This document shows, piece after piece, positions 17,981-27,411 of a stretch of DNA of 64,000 nt. Positions within the stretch are counted from its first letter, which is position 1. Each line of letters starts with the position of its first letter. Both the position numbers and the translations under genes were made by a program. The DNA comes from Caenimonas sedimenti (GTDB lineage: Bacteria > Pseudomonadota > Gammaproteobacteria > Burkholderiales > Burkholderiaceae_C): contig NZ_VOBQ01000002.1 of assembly GCF_007833165.1 (NCBI RefSeq), forward strand, positions 62,001 to 126,000. Direction: 5' to 3'. The notes under the pieces are model-generated. The model ran no database searches, was not told the origin of the DNA, and worked only from the letters and a program-made list of their open reading frames with translations.

Positions 17981-19651
17981 ATGTCCAGCAACACCCGACA
18001 ACTTCGCCGCGTAGCGCGGTACCACCTGATCGCCCTGGCTGCCCTCGCGGCTTGCGGGGGCGCCGGCGCATTCGACTTCGAGACCGGCAACCCCGATGTC
18101 CGGATCCGCTGGGACAACACCGTCAAGTACAGCAACGCCTTTCGCCTGAAGGATCGCGCCCCGGGGCTCTCGAGCACGAGATTCGGCCCCACCGGCGTTG
18201 TCGGCCCCAACAACATCAACCAGGACGACGGCAACAACAACTTCAGCAAAGGACTGGTGTCGAACCGGCTCGACGTGCTGAGCGAACTCGATGTCCTCGG
18301 GCCCCGGTGGGGCGCGCGTGTCAGCGCCGCTGCCTGGTACGACACGGTCTACAACCGCTCCACGGACAACACCACGACGACCTCGAACCACACCCCTGCA
18401 AGCGAATTCGCGGGCGAGACACGCGAGCTCATGGGTCGAAATGCCGAGATCCTCGATGCGTTCGTGTTCACCAAGTTCGACCTGGGCGAGAAGCCGGCAA
18501 CGGTCCGGCTCGGCCGCCACACCTTGCTTTGGGGCGAGAGCCTGTTCTTCGGCGCGAATGGCATCGCGGGGGGCCAGGCGCCGCTCGACCTGGTGAAGCT
18601 GCTCTCCGTGCCGAACTCGCAGTTCAAGGAGATCGCGCGGCCGACCGGCAAGGTGTCCGCCCAGGTGCAACTCTCCAGCGACGTCTCCGTCGCGGGGTAT
18701 GTCGGCTATGAATGGGAAAAGACCCGCCTGATGCCGGTGGGTGCCTACCTGTCCGGCAGCGACACGCTCGGACCCGGCTCGGAGCGCCTCAACGCCGGCC
18801 CCACCGGCGTGTTCGCCCGCGGACTCGACCTCGAGCCCCCGGATTCCGGGCAAGGCGGCGTCCAGTTGCGCTGGCGCGTGGATGCCATTGACACCGATCT
18901 CGGCTTCTACGCCATCCGCTACCACGCGACGACGCCCAGCAACATCTACACGACCCTCAACGGCCGGCCTCCGGCATTGAGCGGCAACAACTTCCGCTGG
19001 GCGTATCACGAAGGGGTGCGCGCTTTCGGCGCGAGCTTCTCGAAGTCCGTCAACGAATGGGGCCTGGCCGGCGAAGTCTCGATCCGCAAGAATGCGCCGC
19101 TCGCGAGCAGCGGCCAGTCAGTGATCCCGGCCATTGGTGTCGGCACCACCTTCGACAACGACAAGAACCCAGGCTATGCCGTGGGCGAAACGGCACACGC
19201 GCAGTTTTCCTGGCTGGCCAGCCTGGGGCCGAGCTTCATTTCACGCGAGGCCAGTTTCCTGGGCGAGATCGCCTGGAACCGCCGCCTCAAGGTCACGAAG
19301 AACCCCGGGATGCTCAATCCGAACGCCGACCGCGATGCCACCGCGATGCGGCTGGTCTATGCCCCGACCTATCGCCAGATCGTGCCCGGCCTGGATCTCA
19401 CGCCGAGCATCGGCATGGGCTACACGTGGGGGAAATCGTCCGCGGTCGGCCCGGGGTTCGGCGCCGACAAGGGTGGCGACATCAACATCGGACTGTCCGG
19501 CGTGTACCTCGGCCGATGGACGGCCGCACTGAACTACGTCCACTACCTCGGCACCGAGGGCCCGACGCTGGACAACGCCAACAACGCGCAATACCGCCAG
19601 GCGCTGAAGGACCGCAACTTCATCACCTTCTCCCTGCGCACCACCTTCTAG
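17981..19651 (+). CDS. DUF1302 family outer-membrane protein
   Basis: A 556-residue protein starting at ATG 17981, with GAGAGGAGA just upstream. It has a signal peptide (LIALAALAACGGAGA), then FDFETGNPDVRIRWDNTVKYS, the usual opening of DUF1302 proteins. The body alternates Gly/aromatic-rich strands, and the sequence ends SLRTTF with a terminal Phe, as for beta-barrels inserted by BAM. DUF1302 proteins are found next to DUF1329 and RND permease genes in many catabolic clusters; a role in passage of hydrophobic substrates across the outer membrane is inferred, not shown. Confidence 0.88.
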   Translation: MSSNTRQLRRVARYHLIALAALAACGGAGAFDFETGNPDVRIRWDNTVKYSNAFRLKDRAPGLSSTRFGPTGVVGPNNINQDDGNNNFSKGLVSNRLDVLSELDVLGPRWGARVSAAAWYDTVYNRSTDNTTTTSNHTPASEFAGETRELMGRNAEILDAFVFTKFDLGEKPATVRLGRHTLLWGESLFFGANGIAGGQAPLDLVKLLSVPNSQFKEIARPTGKVSAQVQLSSDVSVAGYVGYEWEKTRLMPVGAYLSGSDTLGPGSERLNAGPTGVFARGLDLEPPDSGQGGVQLRWRVDAIDTDLGFYAIRYHATTPSNIYTTLNGRPPALSGNNFRWAYHEGVRAFGASFSKSVNEWGLAGEVSIRKNAPLASSGQSVIPAIGVGTTFDNDKNPGYAVGETAHAQFSWLASLGPSFISREASFLGEIAWNRRLKVTKNPGMLNPNADRDATAMRLVYAPTYRQIVPGLDLTPSIGMGYTWGKSSAVGPGFGADKGGDINIGLSGVYLGRWTAALNYVHYLGTEGPTLDNANNAQYRQALKDRNFITFSLRTTF

Positions 19652-19672
19652 AAGCTTCCCACGGAGACCATC

Positions 19673-21028
19673 ATGGCAATTCCATCCTGCACCCGCATTG
19701 CGCTGGCCGCGGCGCTCGCCGCCGGCCTCGCCGCGACACACGCGGCCGTCACGCCCGAAGAGGCGGCCAAGCTGAAGACCGAACTCACGCCCCTGGGCGG
19801 CGAACGCGCCGGCAACAAGGACGGCACCATCCCGGCCTGGAACGGCGGCTACACGACGCCCCTGCCCGGCTTCAAGAGCGGCGGGCGGCGCGGCGACCCG
19901 TTCGCCGACGAGAAGCCGCTGTACTCGGTGACGCCGGCCAACATGGCGCAGCATGCGGACAAGCTCACGGAAGGGACGCAGGCGCTGCTGAAGAAGTATC
20001 CGCAGAGCTTCCGCGTGGATGTCTACAAGACGCATCGCACGGCGGCCGCGCCGCAATGGGTGTACGACAACACGTTCAAGAACGCCACCACGGCGCGGCT
20101 CGAAGGTGAAAAGCTGGTGGGAGCCTTCGGCGGTATCCCGTTCCCCATCCCGAAGACCGCCAAGGAGATCATCTCCAACCACGAACTGCACTGGCGTGGC
20201 GAGGCCTGGCAGACCGACTTCCGCGGGTACCTCGGCACCGCGAGCGGCCAGCGCGTGCTGTCAGTCGAGGCGATCGGGGACTTCCAGATGCCGTACTACG
20301 CCCAGGGCCAGGAGGGCAAGTTCGGCGGCGACTACTGGATGATCCGGATGGTCAACTCCGGGCCGCCGGTGCGGGCCGGGGAAGCGATCGTCGGCCGGCA
20401 GAACCTGGACCAGGACAAGACCAGCACCTGGGTGTACCTCACCGGGCAGCGCCGCGTGCGCAAGCTGCCCAATTCCTGCTGCGACACGCCCACCCCCGCG
20501 AGCAGCGGCGTCGCGAGCTTCGACGAGGTCGACGTCCTGACGGGCCGCACGGACCGCCACGACTGGAAGATCGTCGGCAAGCGCGAAATGCTGATTCCCT
20601 ACAACAGCAACCGCATGCACACGCCTGCCAAGGACAGCGACCTGCTGCTGGCCAACCACCTGAATCCGGATCACGTGCGCTGGGAACTGCATCGCGTGTG
20701 GGTGCTGGAGGCCGCGCTCAAGGCCGGGCAGCGCCACCAGGCCGCGCGCTCGCGCTACTACATCGATGAGGACACCTGGGTCGCCGTGCTGGCGGACCGC
20801 TGGGACGCGAACGGCCAGCTCTGGAAGACCGTGTGGTCGCATCCGGTGGTGATGCCCGACCTGCCGGCGACGACGCCGCAGCAGCAATGGGGCTTCAACG
20901 ACCTGATCAGCGGCGCCTGGTACGCCAGTGGCGTCGTCAACGAGCGCCAGCAGCACTACAAGGTCGTGCCGCGCCGGGTGGACTCCCACTTCACGCCTGA
21001 CGCCATGGCGGGCGAGGGCGTGCGCTGA
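19673..21028 (+). CDS. DUF1329 family periplasmic/outer-membrane protein
   Basis: A 451-residue protein with a signal peptide (ending near THA, residue 24), followed by VTPEEAAKL and LTPLGGERAGN..GTIPAW, the DUF1329 hallmark. The family is thought to have a fold related to the LolA/LolB lipid carriers, which would suit carriage of a hydrophobic ligand between membranes; that link comes from general knowledge and is not demonstrated here. GGAGACC lies about six bases before ATG 19673. It is 21 bases after the DUF1302 gene and four bases before the propeller gene, so all belong to one transcript. Confidence 0.88.
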   Translation: MAIPSCTRIALAAALAAGLAATHAAVTPEEAAKLKTELTPLGGERAGNKDGTIPAWNGGYTTPLPGFKSGGRRGDPFADEKPLYSVTPANMAQHADKLTEGTQALLKKYPQSFRVDVYKTHRTAAAPQWVYDNTFKNATTARLEGEKLVGAFGGIPFPIPKTAKEIISNHELHWRGEAWQTDFRGYLGTASGQRVLSVEAIGDFQMPYYAQGQEGKFGGDYWMIRMVNSGPPVRAGEAIVGRQNLDQDKTSTWVYLTGQRRVRKLPNSCCDTPTPASSGVASFDEVDVLTGRTDRHDWKIVGKREMLIPYNSNRMHTPAKDSDLLLANHLNPDHVRWELHRVWVLEAALKAGQRHQAARSRYYIDEDTWVAVLADRWDANGQLWKTVWSHPVVMPDLPATTPQQQWGFNDLISGAWYASGVVNERQQHYKVVPRRVDSHFTPDAMAGEGVR

Positions 21029-21032
21029 TCCC

Positions 21033-22088
21033 ATGAAGCCTGGTGTTTCCCCGCGGGCGATCGCCCGGGCCTTCTGTCTCGCTCTTTCGTGGCTGGCCAC
21101 CGGCGCTCTCGCGGCGCCTGTGGGGGACGCGCTCGACCGTCCCGCCGTCATGGTGCAGCAACCCGGCCGGGCCGTGCTGCTTGCCGCCGCCTCCACCGGG
21201 ACGCGGCTGGTCGCGGTCGGAGAGCGCGGCGTGGTGGCCCTCTCCGACGACGGCGGCAAGCAGTGGCGGCAGGTACCCGTCCCGACGAGCGTCTCGCTGA
21301 CCGCAGTTCGTTTCGGCGACGGTGGGCGCGGGGTCGCCGTCGGCCACGGCGGGATCGTGCTGACTTCGCAGGACAGCGGGGCGTCGTGGCAGCGACGGCT
21401 CGATGGCCGCCAAGCGGCGACGCTCGCGGTGGACGCTGCCCGGCGATCGGGAAGCGCCATGCGCATCAAGGAGGCCGAGCGCCTCGTTTCGGAAGGGGCG
21501 GACAAGCCTTTCCTCGACGTGCTGCTGCTCGGCGAACAGAAGATCCTGGCAGTGGGTGCCTACGGGATCGCCTTCGCCAGCGAAGATGGCGGCCGCACCT
21601 GGACGCCTTGGATGGACCGGCTGCCCAACGAGAAGGGACAGCATCTCTACCTGGCGCGCAAGGCAGGAGACACGTTGCTGGTTGCAGGGGAGCAGGGGCT
21701 CATCCTGCGCTCGACCGACAACGGCGCAACGTTCCAACCGCTGGCCAGCCCCTACAAGGGGAGCTGGTTCGCCGGTGAATTGCCGCGGTCCGGCGAATTC
21801 GTGCTCGCCGGGCTGCGCGGCAACGCCTGGCGCAGCAGCGATGGCGGCTCGCGCTGGGTGCAGCTGGCCAACCCCCACCCCGCCTCGATCACCAGCACGC
21901 TCGCTGCGGGCGGCGCGTTGCTGTTCGCCAACCAGGCCGGCGTCGTGTTGCGGTTGCAAGGGGACGCACTTGTTCCCGTCAAAACGGCGGCTCCGCTACC
22001 GCCCCTGGCCGGTCTCGTCGCGGCGGGTGACGGTTTGCTAGGCGTCGGTCTGGCTGGCGTCGTACCGGTGGAAGGGCGCGCCAGGTGA
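21033..22088 (+). CDS. YCF48/BNR-like beta-propeller periplasmic protein
   Basis: A 351-residue protein with a signal peptide (AFCLALSWLATGALA) and repeated S.DGG..W blades (ALSDDGGKQWRQV, SQDSGASWQRR, SEDGGRTWTPW, STDNGATFQPL, SSDGGSRWVQL), typical of YCF48/sialidase-like propellers. Such a protein commonly sits between DUF1329 and RND genes and may scaffold the transporter. The start is ATG 21033, four bases after DUF1329; the same frame is open further upstream inside DUF1329, but that part is not coding. Its stop overlaps the RND start by GTGA. Confidence 0.85.
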   Translation: MKPGVSPRAIARAFCLALSWLATGALAAPVGDALDRPAVMVQQPGRAVLLAAASTGTRLVAVGERGVVALSDDGGKQWRQVPVPTSVSLTAVRFGDGGRGVAVGHGGIVLTSQDSGASWQRRLDGRQAATLAVDAARRSGSAMRIKEAERLVSEGADKPFLDVLLLGEQKILAVGAYGIAFASEDGGRTWTPWMDRLPNEKGQHLYLARKAGDTLLVAGEQGLILRSTDNGATFQPLASPYKGSWFAGELPRSGEFVLAGLRGNAWRSSDGGSRWVQLANPHPASITSTLAAGGALLFANQAGVVLRLQGDALVPVKTAAPLPPLAGLVAAGDGLLGVGLAGVVPVEGRAR

Positions 22089-24484
22089 ATCCCTCCGCGA
22101 CCCCGATCCCCACGCACTTCGATCCGCGATCCGGTTCATGGCTGGAGCGGCTCCTGTTCAACCATCGCCTGTTGGTGGTGGCGTTGTGCGCATTCGTCAC
22201 GCTCGTCCTGGGCTGGCAGGCTTCGCGGCTGGAGCTGCGGGCCAGCTTCGAGAAGACGATCCCGGCGGCACACCCGTACATCGCCAACTTCCTGCAGCAC
22301 CAGAACGAATTGAGCGGCCTGGGCAATGCGGTACGCATCGCCGTCGCCCGGCCCGACGGTTCGATCTACGACCCGAAGTATCTGGACACGCTGCGGCGCC
22401 TGAGCGACGAGCTGTTCCTGCTGCCCGGTGTCGATCGCGTGCGGATGAAGTCCCTGTGGACGCCGTCCACCCGCTGGATCGGCGTGACGGAAGAAGGCCT
22501 CGAGGGCGGCCCGGTCATCCCCGACGGCTTCGATGGCTCCGCGGCGAGCCTGCAGCAGTTGGCGGCCAACGTGGCGCGGTCTGGCGAGATCGGCCAGCTG
22601 GTCGCCCGCGACGCCCGTTCCTCCGTCATCTTCGTGCCGTTGCTGGCCAAGGACGCCCAGGGCCGGCCGATCGACTACGGGGACCTTTCGGGGAAGCTCG
22701 AGTCCCTGCGTGCCAAGTACGAAGCAGAGGGCGTGCGGCTGCACATCACGGGCTTCGCCAAGATCGTCGGCGACCTGATCGACGGCGTCCGCGCGGTCCT
22801 GGGCTTCTTCCTGCTGGCGGTCGCCATCGCCACCGCGATGGTCTATGGCTATACGCGGTGCGTCCGCTCCACGGCGCTGGTGGTGCTCGCGTCGCTGGTG
22901 GCCGTGGTGTGGCAACTGGGCTTGCTGCCGGCACTGGGCTTCACGCTGGACCCGTACTCGATCCTCGTGCCCTTCCTCGTCTTCGCGATCGGCATGAGCC
23001 ACGGTGCGCAGAAGATGAACGGGATCATGCAGGACATCGGCCGCGGCGCCGACAAGCTGGTGGCTGCGCGCTTCACCTTCCGCCGGCTGTTCCTGGCGGG
23101 CCTCACCGCCTTGCTGGCCGACGCCGTTGGTTTCGCCGTCCTGCTCCTGATCGACATCCAGTCCATCCGCGAACTCGCGGTCGCGGCGTCGCTGGGCGTC
23201 GGCGTGCTGATCTTCACCAACCTCATCCTGCTGCCCATCCTGCTGTCGTACACGGGCGTGAACCAACGGGCGGCGGAACGCAGCCTGCGGGAGGAGGCGC
23301 CCGGGTCCAGGCCGAACGTCCTCTGGACTTTGCTGGATCGCTTCACGACGCGGCGCTGGGCGACAACGGCGGTGATTGTTGGAAGCGCGCTGGGCGTCGC
23401 GGGTTTCGCCGTCAGCACGCAGCTCAAGATCGGCGACCTCGACCCCGGCGCGCCCGAGCTGCGTGCGGACAGCCGCTACAACCGCGACGTGGCGTTCCTC
23501 AACGCGGCCTATGGCGCGTCGAGCGACGTGCTCGCCGTGATGGTTCGCACCCCTGCCGGACAGTGCTCGCGCTACGAGACGCTGAACAAGGTCGATGCGC
23601 TGGAATGGCAGTTGCGCCAGTTGCCGGGCGTGGAGTCCACCAACTCGCTGGCCTTGCTGAACCGGCGCGTGCTCTCCGGCCTGAACGAAGGCAACCCCAA
23701 GTGGTACGAGTTCGTGCCGAACCAGGACATGTTGAACACCGCCACGGCCAGCGCGCCGCGGGGTCTCTACAACGAGGCCTGTTCGCTGCTGACGGTCTAC
23801 GTCTACCTGCGCGACCACAAGGCCGACACGCTGGCGCGCGTGGTCGCGCATGTGGAGGCGTTCGCCCGGGAAAACGACGGGCGCCATGGCCAGTTCCTGC
23901 TGGCGGCGGGCTCCGCGGGCATCGAGGCCGCCACCAACATCGTGGTCAAGGATGCCTGGCGGCAGATGCTCTTCCTGGTCTACGGCGCCGTCGTCCTCTT
24001 GTGCTTCATCACCTTCCGGTCGTGGCGCGCGGTGGTCGTCGCGGTATTGCCGCTCGTCCTGACCTCGTTCCTGGCGGAGGCGCTCATGGTCGCGCTGGGC
24101 ATGGGCGTGAAAGTCGCGACCTTGCCGGTGATCGCGCTCGGGGTGGGCATCGGGGTTGACTACGCGCTCTACATCCTGTCGGTGACGCTGGCCCGGATGC
24201 GCGAAGGCATGACACTGTCCGAATCGTACGGGCGGGCTTTGCTCTTCACGGGGAAGGTGGTGATGCTGACCGGCCTGACCCTGGCCATCGGCGTCGTGAC
24301 CTGGGTCGCCAGCCCGATCAAGTTCCAGGCCGACATGGGCCTGCTGCTGGCGTTCATGTTCCTCTGGAACATGCTGGGCGCACTCGTGTTGTTGCCGGCG
24401 CTGGCGCATTTCCTGCTGAAGCCGGCGCAGGTGGTGCGGCCTGCGGCTCCGACGTCCTCTCCCGTGCTCGTGGAGGTTGCGTGA
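22085..24484 (+). CDS. RND-superfamily (MMPL/HpnN-like) transporter permease
   Basis: A 799-residue membrane protein with one helix near 30-45, a periplasmic loop (about 50-235), a helix bundle (about 236-385), a second helix near 415-435, a second periplasmic loop and a final bundle (about 640-780). This is the two-fold RND layout at the length of the HpnN/MMPL group, shorter than the drug-efflux AcrB type (about 1050). No membrane-fusion protein or TolC-type gene accompanies it; the partners are DUF1302, DUF1329 and the propeller. GTG start 22085 overlaps the previous stop, and its own stop overlaps the next GTG. Direction of transport and ligand are unknown; a hydrophobic aromatic or lipid-like compound is likely. 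Confidence 0.88.
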   Translation: MNPSATPIPTHFDPRSGSWLERLLFNHRLLVVALCAFVTLVLGWQASRLELRASFEKTIPAAHPYIANFLQHQNELSGLGNAVRIAVARPDGSIYDPKYLDTLRRLSDELFLLPGVDRVRMKSLWTPSTRWIGVTEEGLEGGPVIPDGFDGSAASLQQLAANVARSGEIGQLVARDARSSVIFVPLLAKDAQGRPIDYGDLSGKLESLRAKYEAEGVRLHITGFAKIVGDLIDGVRAVLGFFLLAVAIATAMVYGYTRCVRSTALVVLASLVAVVWQLGLLPALGFTLDPYSILVPFLVFAIGMSHGAQKMNGIMQDIGRGADKLVAARFTFRRLFLAGLTALLADAVGFAVLLLIDIQSIRELAVAASLGVGVLIFTNLILLPILLSYTGVNQRAAERSLREEAPGSRPNVLWTLLDRFTTRRWATTAVIVGSALGVAGFAVSTQLKIGDLDPGAPELRADSRYNRDVAFLNAAYGASSDVLAVMVRTPAGQCSRYETLNKVDALEWQLRQLPGVESTNSLALLNRRVLSGLNEGNPKWYEFVPNQDMLNTATASAPRGLYNEACSLLTVYVYLRDHKADTLARVVAHVEAFARENDGRHGQFLLAAGSAGIEAATNIVVKDAWRQMLFLVYGAVVLLCFITFRSWRAVVVAVLPLVLTSFLAEALMVALGMGVKVATLPVIALGVGIGVDYALYILSVTLARMREGMTLSESYGRALLFTGKVVMLTGLTLAIGVVTWVASPIKFQADMGLLLAFMFLWNMLGALVLLPALAHFLLKPAQVVRPAAPTSSPVLVEVA

Positions 24485-25608
24485 GGCCAGCGTTTGCCTG
24501 CGTGGCTGCCTTGCTCGCGGCCACCGTCCTGCCGGGTCTTGCTGCCGAACCGGGCGTCACACCGCAGAAAGTCACGGTCGGCATGTCGACCCCGCTCACA
24601 GGGCCGCTCGCGCACTACGGGCGGGAGCTGGAGCGTGGCCTTCGCGTCGGCTTGGGCCAAGCGAATGCGGCGGGTGGTGCGAACGGTCGTGAGGTGGAAT
24701 TGCTGGTGCGGGATGACGCCGGCCAGCCAGACCGTGCGGTCACCAACACGCGAGCCTTGCTGGAGGGCGGTGTCATTGCCCTGACCGGCTATCACGGTGC
24801 CGCCTCGATCGAAGCCGTGCTCCTGCTGGTGGAGCAGTCGGGCGTGCCCTTGATCGGTGCCGCCAGCAGCGCGGAAGTCCTGCGCGAGCCGCCGCGCCGC
24901 GGCGTCTTCAACCTGCGGGCCGGCGCGCGCGAGGAGGCGGCCGCCATGGTGCTGCAACTCGATACGGTGGGCCTCAGCGAGATCGCCGCCATCGTCCAGG
25001 ACGACGCGCTGGGCCGCGCGGGACTCGAGGGCATCCAGGTGGAGCTGACGCGTCTCGCCCTCAAGCCACAGGCCGTGGAGAAGCTTCCTCAGGGCGCCAC
25101 GGCGCCTGACATCTCGCGTGCGACGCAAGCTGTCTGCAAGCAAAGACCGCAGGCCCTGGTGCTCGCGCTCGACGCGCAGAACGCGCTCGCGGTGATCCGC
25201 GCCGCTCGCAAGGCCGCCTGCCTGCCGCAGTTCTACGTGATGAGCGAAGCCGGCGCCCAACTGGTGGCGGGAGGCGCTTCACCGGGCGAGCTCGCAGGTG
25301 TCGTCGTGTCCCAGGTGGTGCCGCATCCGGGCACCGCGGCTGCGCCTGCAGCCCTGGACTACCGGCGCCTGCTTGGCGCAGCCGCCCCCAGTTATCCGGG
25401 CCTCGAGGGCTTTCTGTATGCGCGGGTCCTGGTCGAAGGCTTGCGTCGCTGCGGTCGTGAACCCAGCCGCCGCTGCCTGGTGGCCGCCCTCGAAGCGCGG
25501 CCCGTCGACGCCGGCGGCTACCGCGTGCAATTCGGCGCCAACGACCGGCGCGGCTCGAAATTCGTCGAGATGACGATCGTCACGCCCGACGGGCGTTTCC
25601 GCCGATGA
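24481..25608 (+). CDS. Liv-type ABC transporter substrate-binding protein (no partner genes)
   Basis: A 375-residue periplasmic binding protein of the branched-chain-amino-acid/aromatic group (Peripla_BP_6): signal peptide to about residue 21, then VTVGMSTPLTGPLAHYGRELERG, and ligand-cleft segments such as ALTGYHGAASIEA and LIGAASSAEVL. GTG 24481 overlaps the RND stop, and its TGA overlaps an upstream ATG of the DoxX gene. No permease or ATPase is adjacent; it may share one elsewhere or act as a sensor. Confidence 0.86.
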   Translation: MRPAFACVAALLAATVLPGLAAEPGVTPQKVTVGMSTPLTGPLAHYGRELERGLRVGLGQANAAGGANGREVELLVRDDAGQPDRAVTNTRALLEGGVIALTGYHGAASIEAVLLLVEQSGVPLIGAASSAEVLREPPRRGVFNLRAGAREEAAAMVLQLDTVGLSEIAAIVQDDALGRAGLEGIQVELTRLALKPQAVEKLPQGATAPDISRATQAVCKQRPQALVLALDAQNALAVIRAARKAACLPQFYVMSEAGAQLVAGGASPGELAGVVVSQVVPHPGTAAAPAALDYRRLLGAAAPSYPGLEGFLYARVLVEGLRRCGREPSRRCLVAALEARPVDAGGYRVQFGANDRRGSKFVEMTIVTPDGRFRR

Positions 25609-25619
25609 AGGAACACAAG

Positions 25620-26036
25620 ATGGAACCTCGTGGCTTCGACGCTCCACTCGCGCTGGCCGGCCGGGTCGGCCTGGTGGCGCTCTTCTTGCCGGCCGGCATC
25701 GGCAAGCTGGCCAACCTGGCGGGCGTGACGGCGCTGATCGCCAGCAAGGGCCTGCCATTCGCCGATGCGGTTGCCGTGGCCACCGCCGGGTTCGAAATTC
25801 TTGCTTCCCTCGCCGTGCTGGCCGGCTGGAAGACGCGCTGGGCTGCGCTGGCACTGGCGGCTTTCACCGTGCTGGCCGGCTTGCTGTTCCACGACTTCTG
25901 GGCTGCCGCGGCGGCGCAGCGCATGGCGCAGCAGCAAGCCTTCTTCAAGAACCTCGGCATCGCGGGCGGCCTGCTGCTGCTGGCGGCGCTGGGTCCCGGC
26001 ATGCTGAGCATCGACGCCCGGCGCCGCACCCCCTGA
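25620..26036 (+). CDS. DoxX family membrane protein
   Basis: 138 residues from ATG 25620, which has AAGGAA six bases upstream; ATG 25605, overlapping the previous stop, would add MKEHK. Four hydrophobic segments (LAGRVGLVALFLPAGIGKL, a Val/Ala-rich second helix, LALAAFTVLAGLLFHDFW, IAGGLLLLAALGPG) and the HDFW motif mark a DoxX-family protein. DoxX proteins are quinone-linked or structural membrane subunits of varied role. Here it lies within a catabolic operon between a binding protein and a ring-cleavage-like enzyme. Confidence 0.82.
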   Translation: MEPRGFDAPLALAGRVGLVALFLPAGIGKLANLAGVTALIASKGLPFADAVAVATAGFEILASLAVLAGWKTRWAALALAAFTVLAGLLFHDFWAAAAAQRMAQQQAFFKNLGIAGGLLLLAALGPGMLSIDARRRTP

Positions 26037-26084
26037 CCGGCCACGCCCGGGCCATCACCCATTTCCACGAAGAGAAAGCACCTC

Positions 26085-27044
26085 ATGAACATCCTCGGTC
26101 CCGACGCCCTGGTTTTCGGCGTCACCGATCTCGATGCCTGCACGCAGTACCTCACGGACTATGGCCTCGCGCCGGTGGAGGTGACGACCAAGGGCGGCCG
26201 CTTCGAAGCGCTCGACGGCACTTGCGTCGAACTGCGGCACGCCGACGACCCGTCGCTGCCGCCGGGCCTGGGCACCGCCAGCCTGCTGCGCAAGACGGTC
26301 TATGGTGTCGCCGACCAGGCGACGCTGGACGCGATCGCGCGCGAGCTGCGGACCGACCGCGAAGTGAAGCGGCTGGCGGACGGGTCGCTCGAGGCAGTGG
26401 ACGACCTGGGCTTCGCACTCGGTTTCCAGCTGACGGCGCGCCGGCCGCTGTCCCTGCCCGTGGAGACCGTCAATGCGCCGGGCGCGCCGCCGCAGCGCCC
26501 GGCCAACGTCGTTGCCGTCGACGAAACCGCGCCGGCCCGGCCACGCTCCCTGTCGCACGTTGTCTACTTCGTGCCCGATGCCGCGAAGGCCGAGGCCTTC
26601 TACGTGAAGCGGCTGGGCTTCATCTGCACCGACCGCTTCATCGGCGTCGGCCCATTCCTGCGGCCGGCCGGCACCGCCGATCACCACACGCTGTTCATGA
26701 TCCAGACGCCGCCGCCCATGAAAGGCTGCGAGCACTTCACGTTCCACATGGGCGGGCCGACCGAGGTGATGCTGGCGGGCAGCCGCTTCGTCGCCAAGGG
26801 CTACGAATCGTTCTGGGGCCCGGGCCGCCACAAGTTCGGTTCCAACTGGTTCTGGTACTTCAACAGCCCCCTCGGCTGCCACGTGGAGTACGACGCCGAC
26901 ATGGACCTGCACGACGGCCAATGGACCGCGCGCGAAGCCGCCATGGGCGCCGACGCCTCGCAGCTGTTCCTGTTCCAGCATCGCGACAAGTGGGCACCGG
27001 GCGGACCGCCTCCCGGGCCCGGGCGCGTCGCGGTGGACCACTGA
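26085..27044 (+). CDS. VOC-family protein, two-domain extradiol-dioxygenase-like
   Basis: 319 residues with two betaalphabetabetabeta modules (about 1-115 and 155-290), the layout of type I extradiol ring-cleavage dioxygenases. Possible metal ligands in the second module are His of LSHVVYFV, His of DHHTLFMIQ and Glu of CHVEYDADMD. The segment FGSNWFWYFNSPLGCHVEY resembles the dioxygenase C-terminal signature. With the FAD hydroxylase genes on either side it may cleave the hydroxylated ring, but other VOC activities (isomerase, lyase) are possible. Confidence 0.75.
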   Translation: MNILGPDALVFGVTDLDACTQYLTDYGLAPVEVTTKGGRFEALDGTCVELRHADDPSLPPGLGTASLLRKTVYGVADQATLDAIARELRTDREVKRLADGSLEAVDDLGFALGFQLTARRPLSLPVETVNAPGAPPQRPANVVAVDETAPARPRSLSHVVYFVPDAAKAEAFYVKRLGFICTDRFIGVGPFLRPAGTADHHTLFMIQTPPPMKGCEHFTFHMGGPTEVMLAGSRFVAKGYESFWGPGRHKFGSNWFWYFNSPLGCHVEYDADMDLHDGQWTAREAAMGADASQLFLFQHRDKWAPGGPPPGPGRVAVDH

Positions 27045-27051
27045 GCGCCTC

Positions 27052-27411
27052 ATGCGAGTTCGCTTGTGCCATGCGCAACACATTCCGGCGGGAGGCGCGC
27101 GGGGGTTTGATCCCGCGGGGTCCGGCCGCGACACGATGTTCGTCGTGCGCAGCACCGGGGCCTGGCGCGCGTGGCGCAATTCCTGCCCGCACTGGCAGGG
27201 CACGCCGATGGCCTGGCGCAAGGACGCCTACCTCACGGGCGACGGCCGGCAGATCCGCTGCTCTGCCCATGGCGCCCTGTTCGACCTCGAGAGCGGCCTC
27301 TGCACGCTCGGGCCCTGCGTGGGCGAATCGCTCACGCCAGTGCCATTGATCCAAACCGCCGACGGGCACCTCGAAGTGGACCTCGGCGACATCCAGGAGA
27401 CTCCTCAATGA
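27052..27411 (+). CDS. Rieske [2Fe-2S] ferredoxin
   Basis: A 119-residue single-domain Rieske protein. The cluster ligands are CPH in NSCPHWQGTP and C-x2-H in RCSAHGALFD, with the conserved Gly/Leu-Phe after the second His. It carries electrons at roughly -100 mV or above in related ferredoxins. It lies seven bases after the VOC gene and its stop overlaps the start of an FAD monooxygenase (ATGA). Translational coupling to a flavin hydroxylase, not to a Rieske oxygenase, is unusual. Confidence 0.88.
   Translation: MRVRLCHAQHIPAGGARGFDPAGSGRDTMFVVRSTGAWRAWRNSCPHWQGTPMAWRKDAYLTGDGRQIRCSAHGALFDLESGLCTLGPCVGESLTPVPLIQTADGHLEVDLGDIQETPQ

Noticed and set aside
22136-24409. 757-codon minus-strand open frame
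   Set aside because: Mirror of the RND permease gene; His/Gln/Arg-rich, no membrane segments or motifs.
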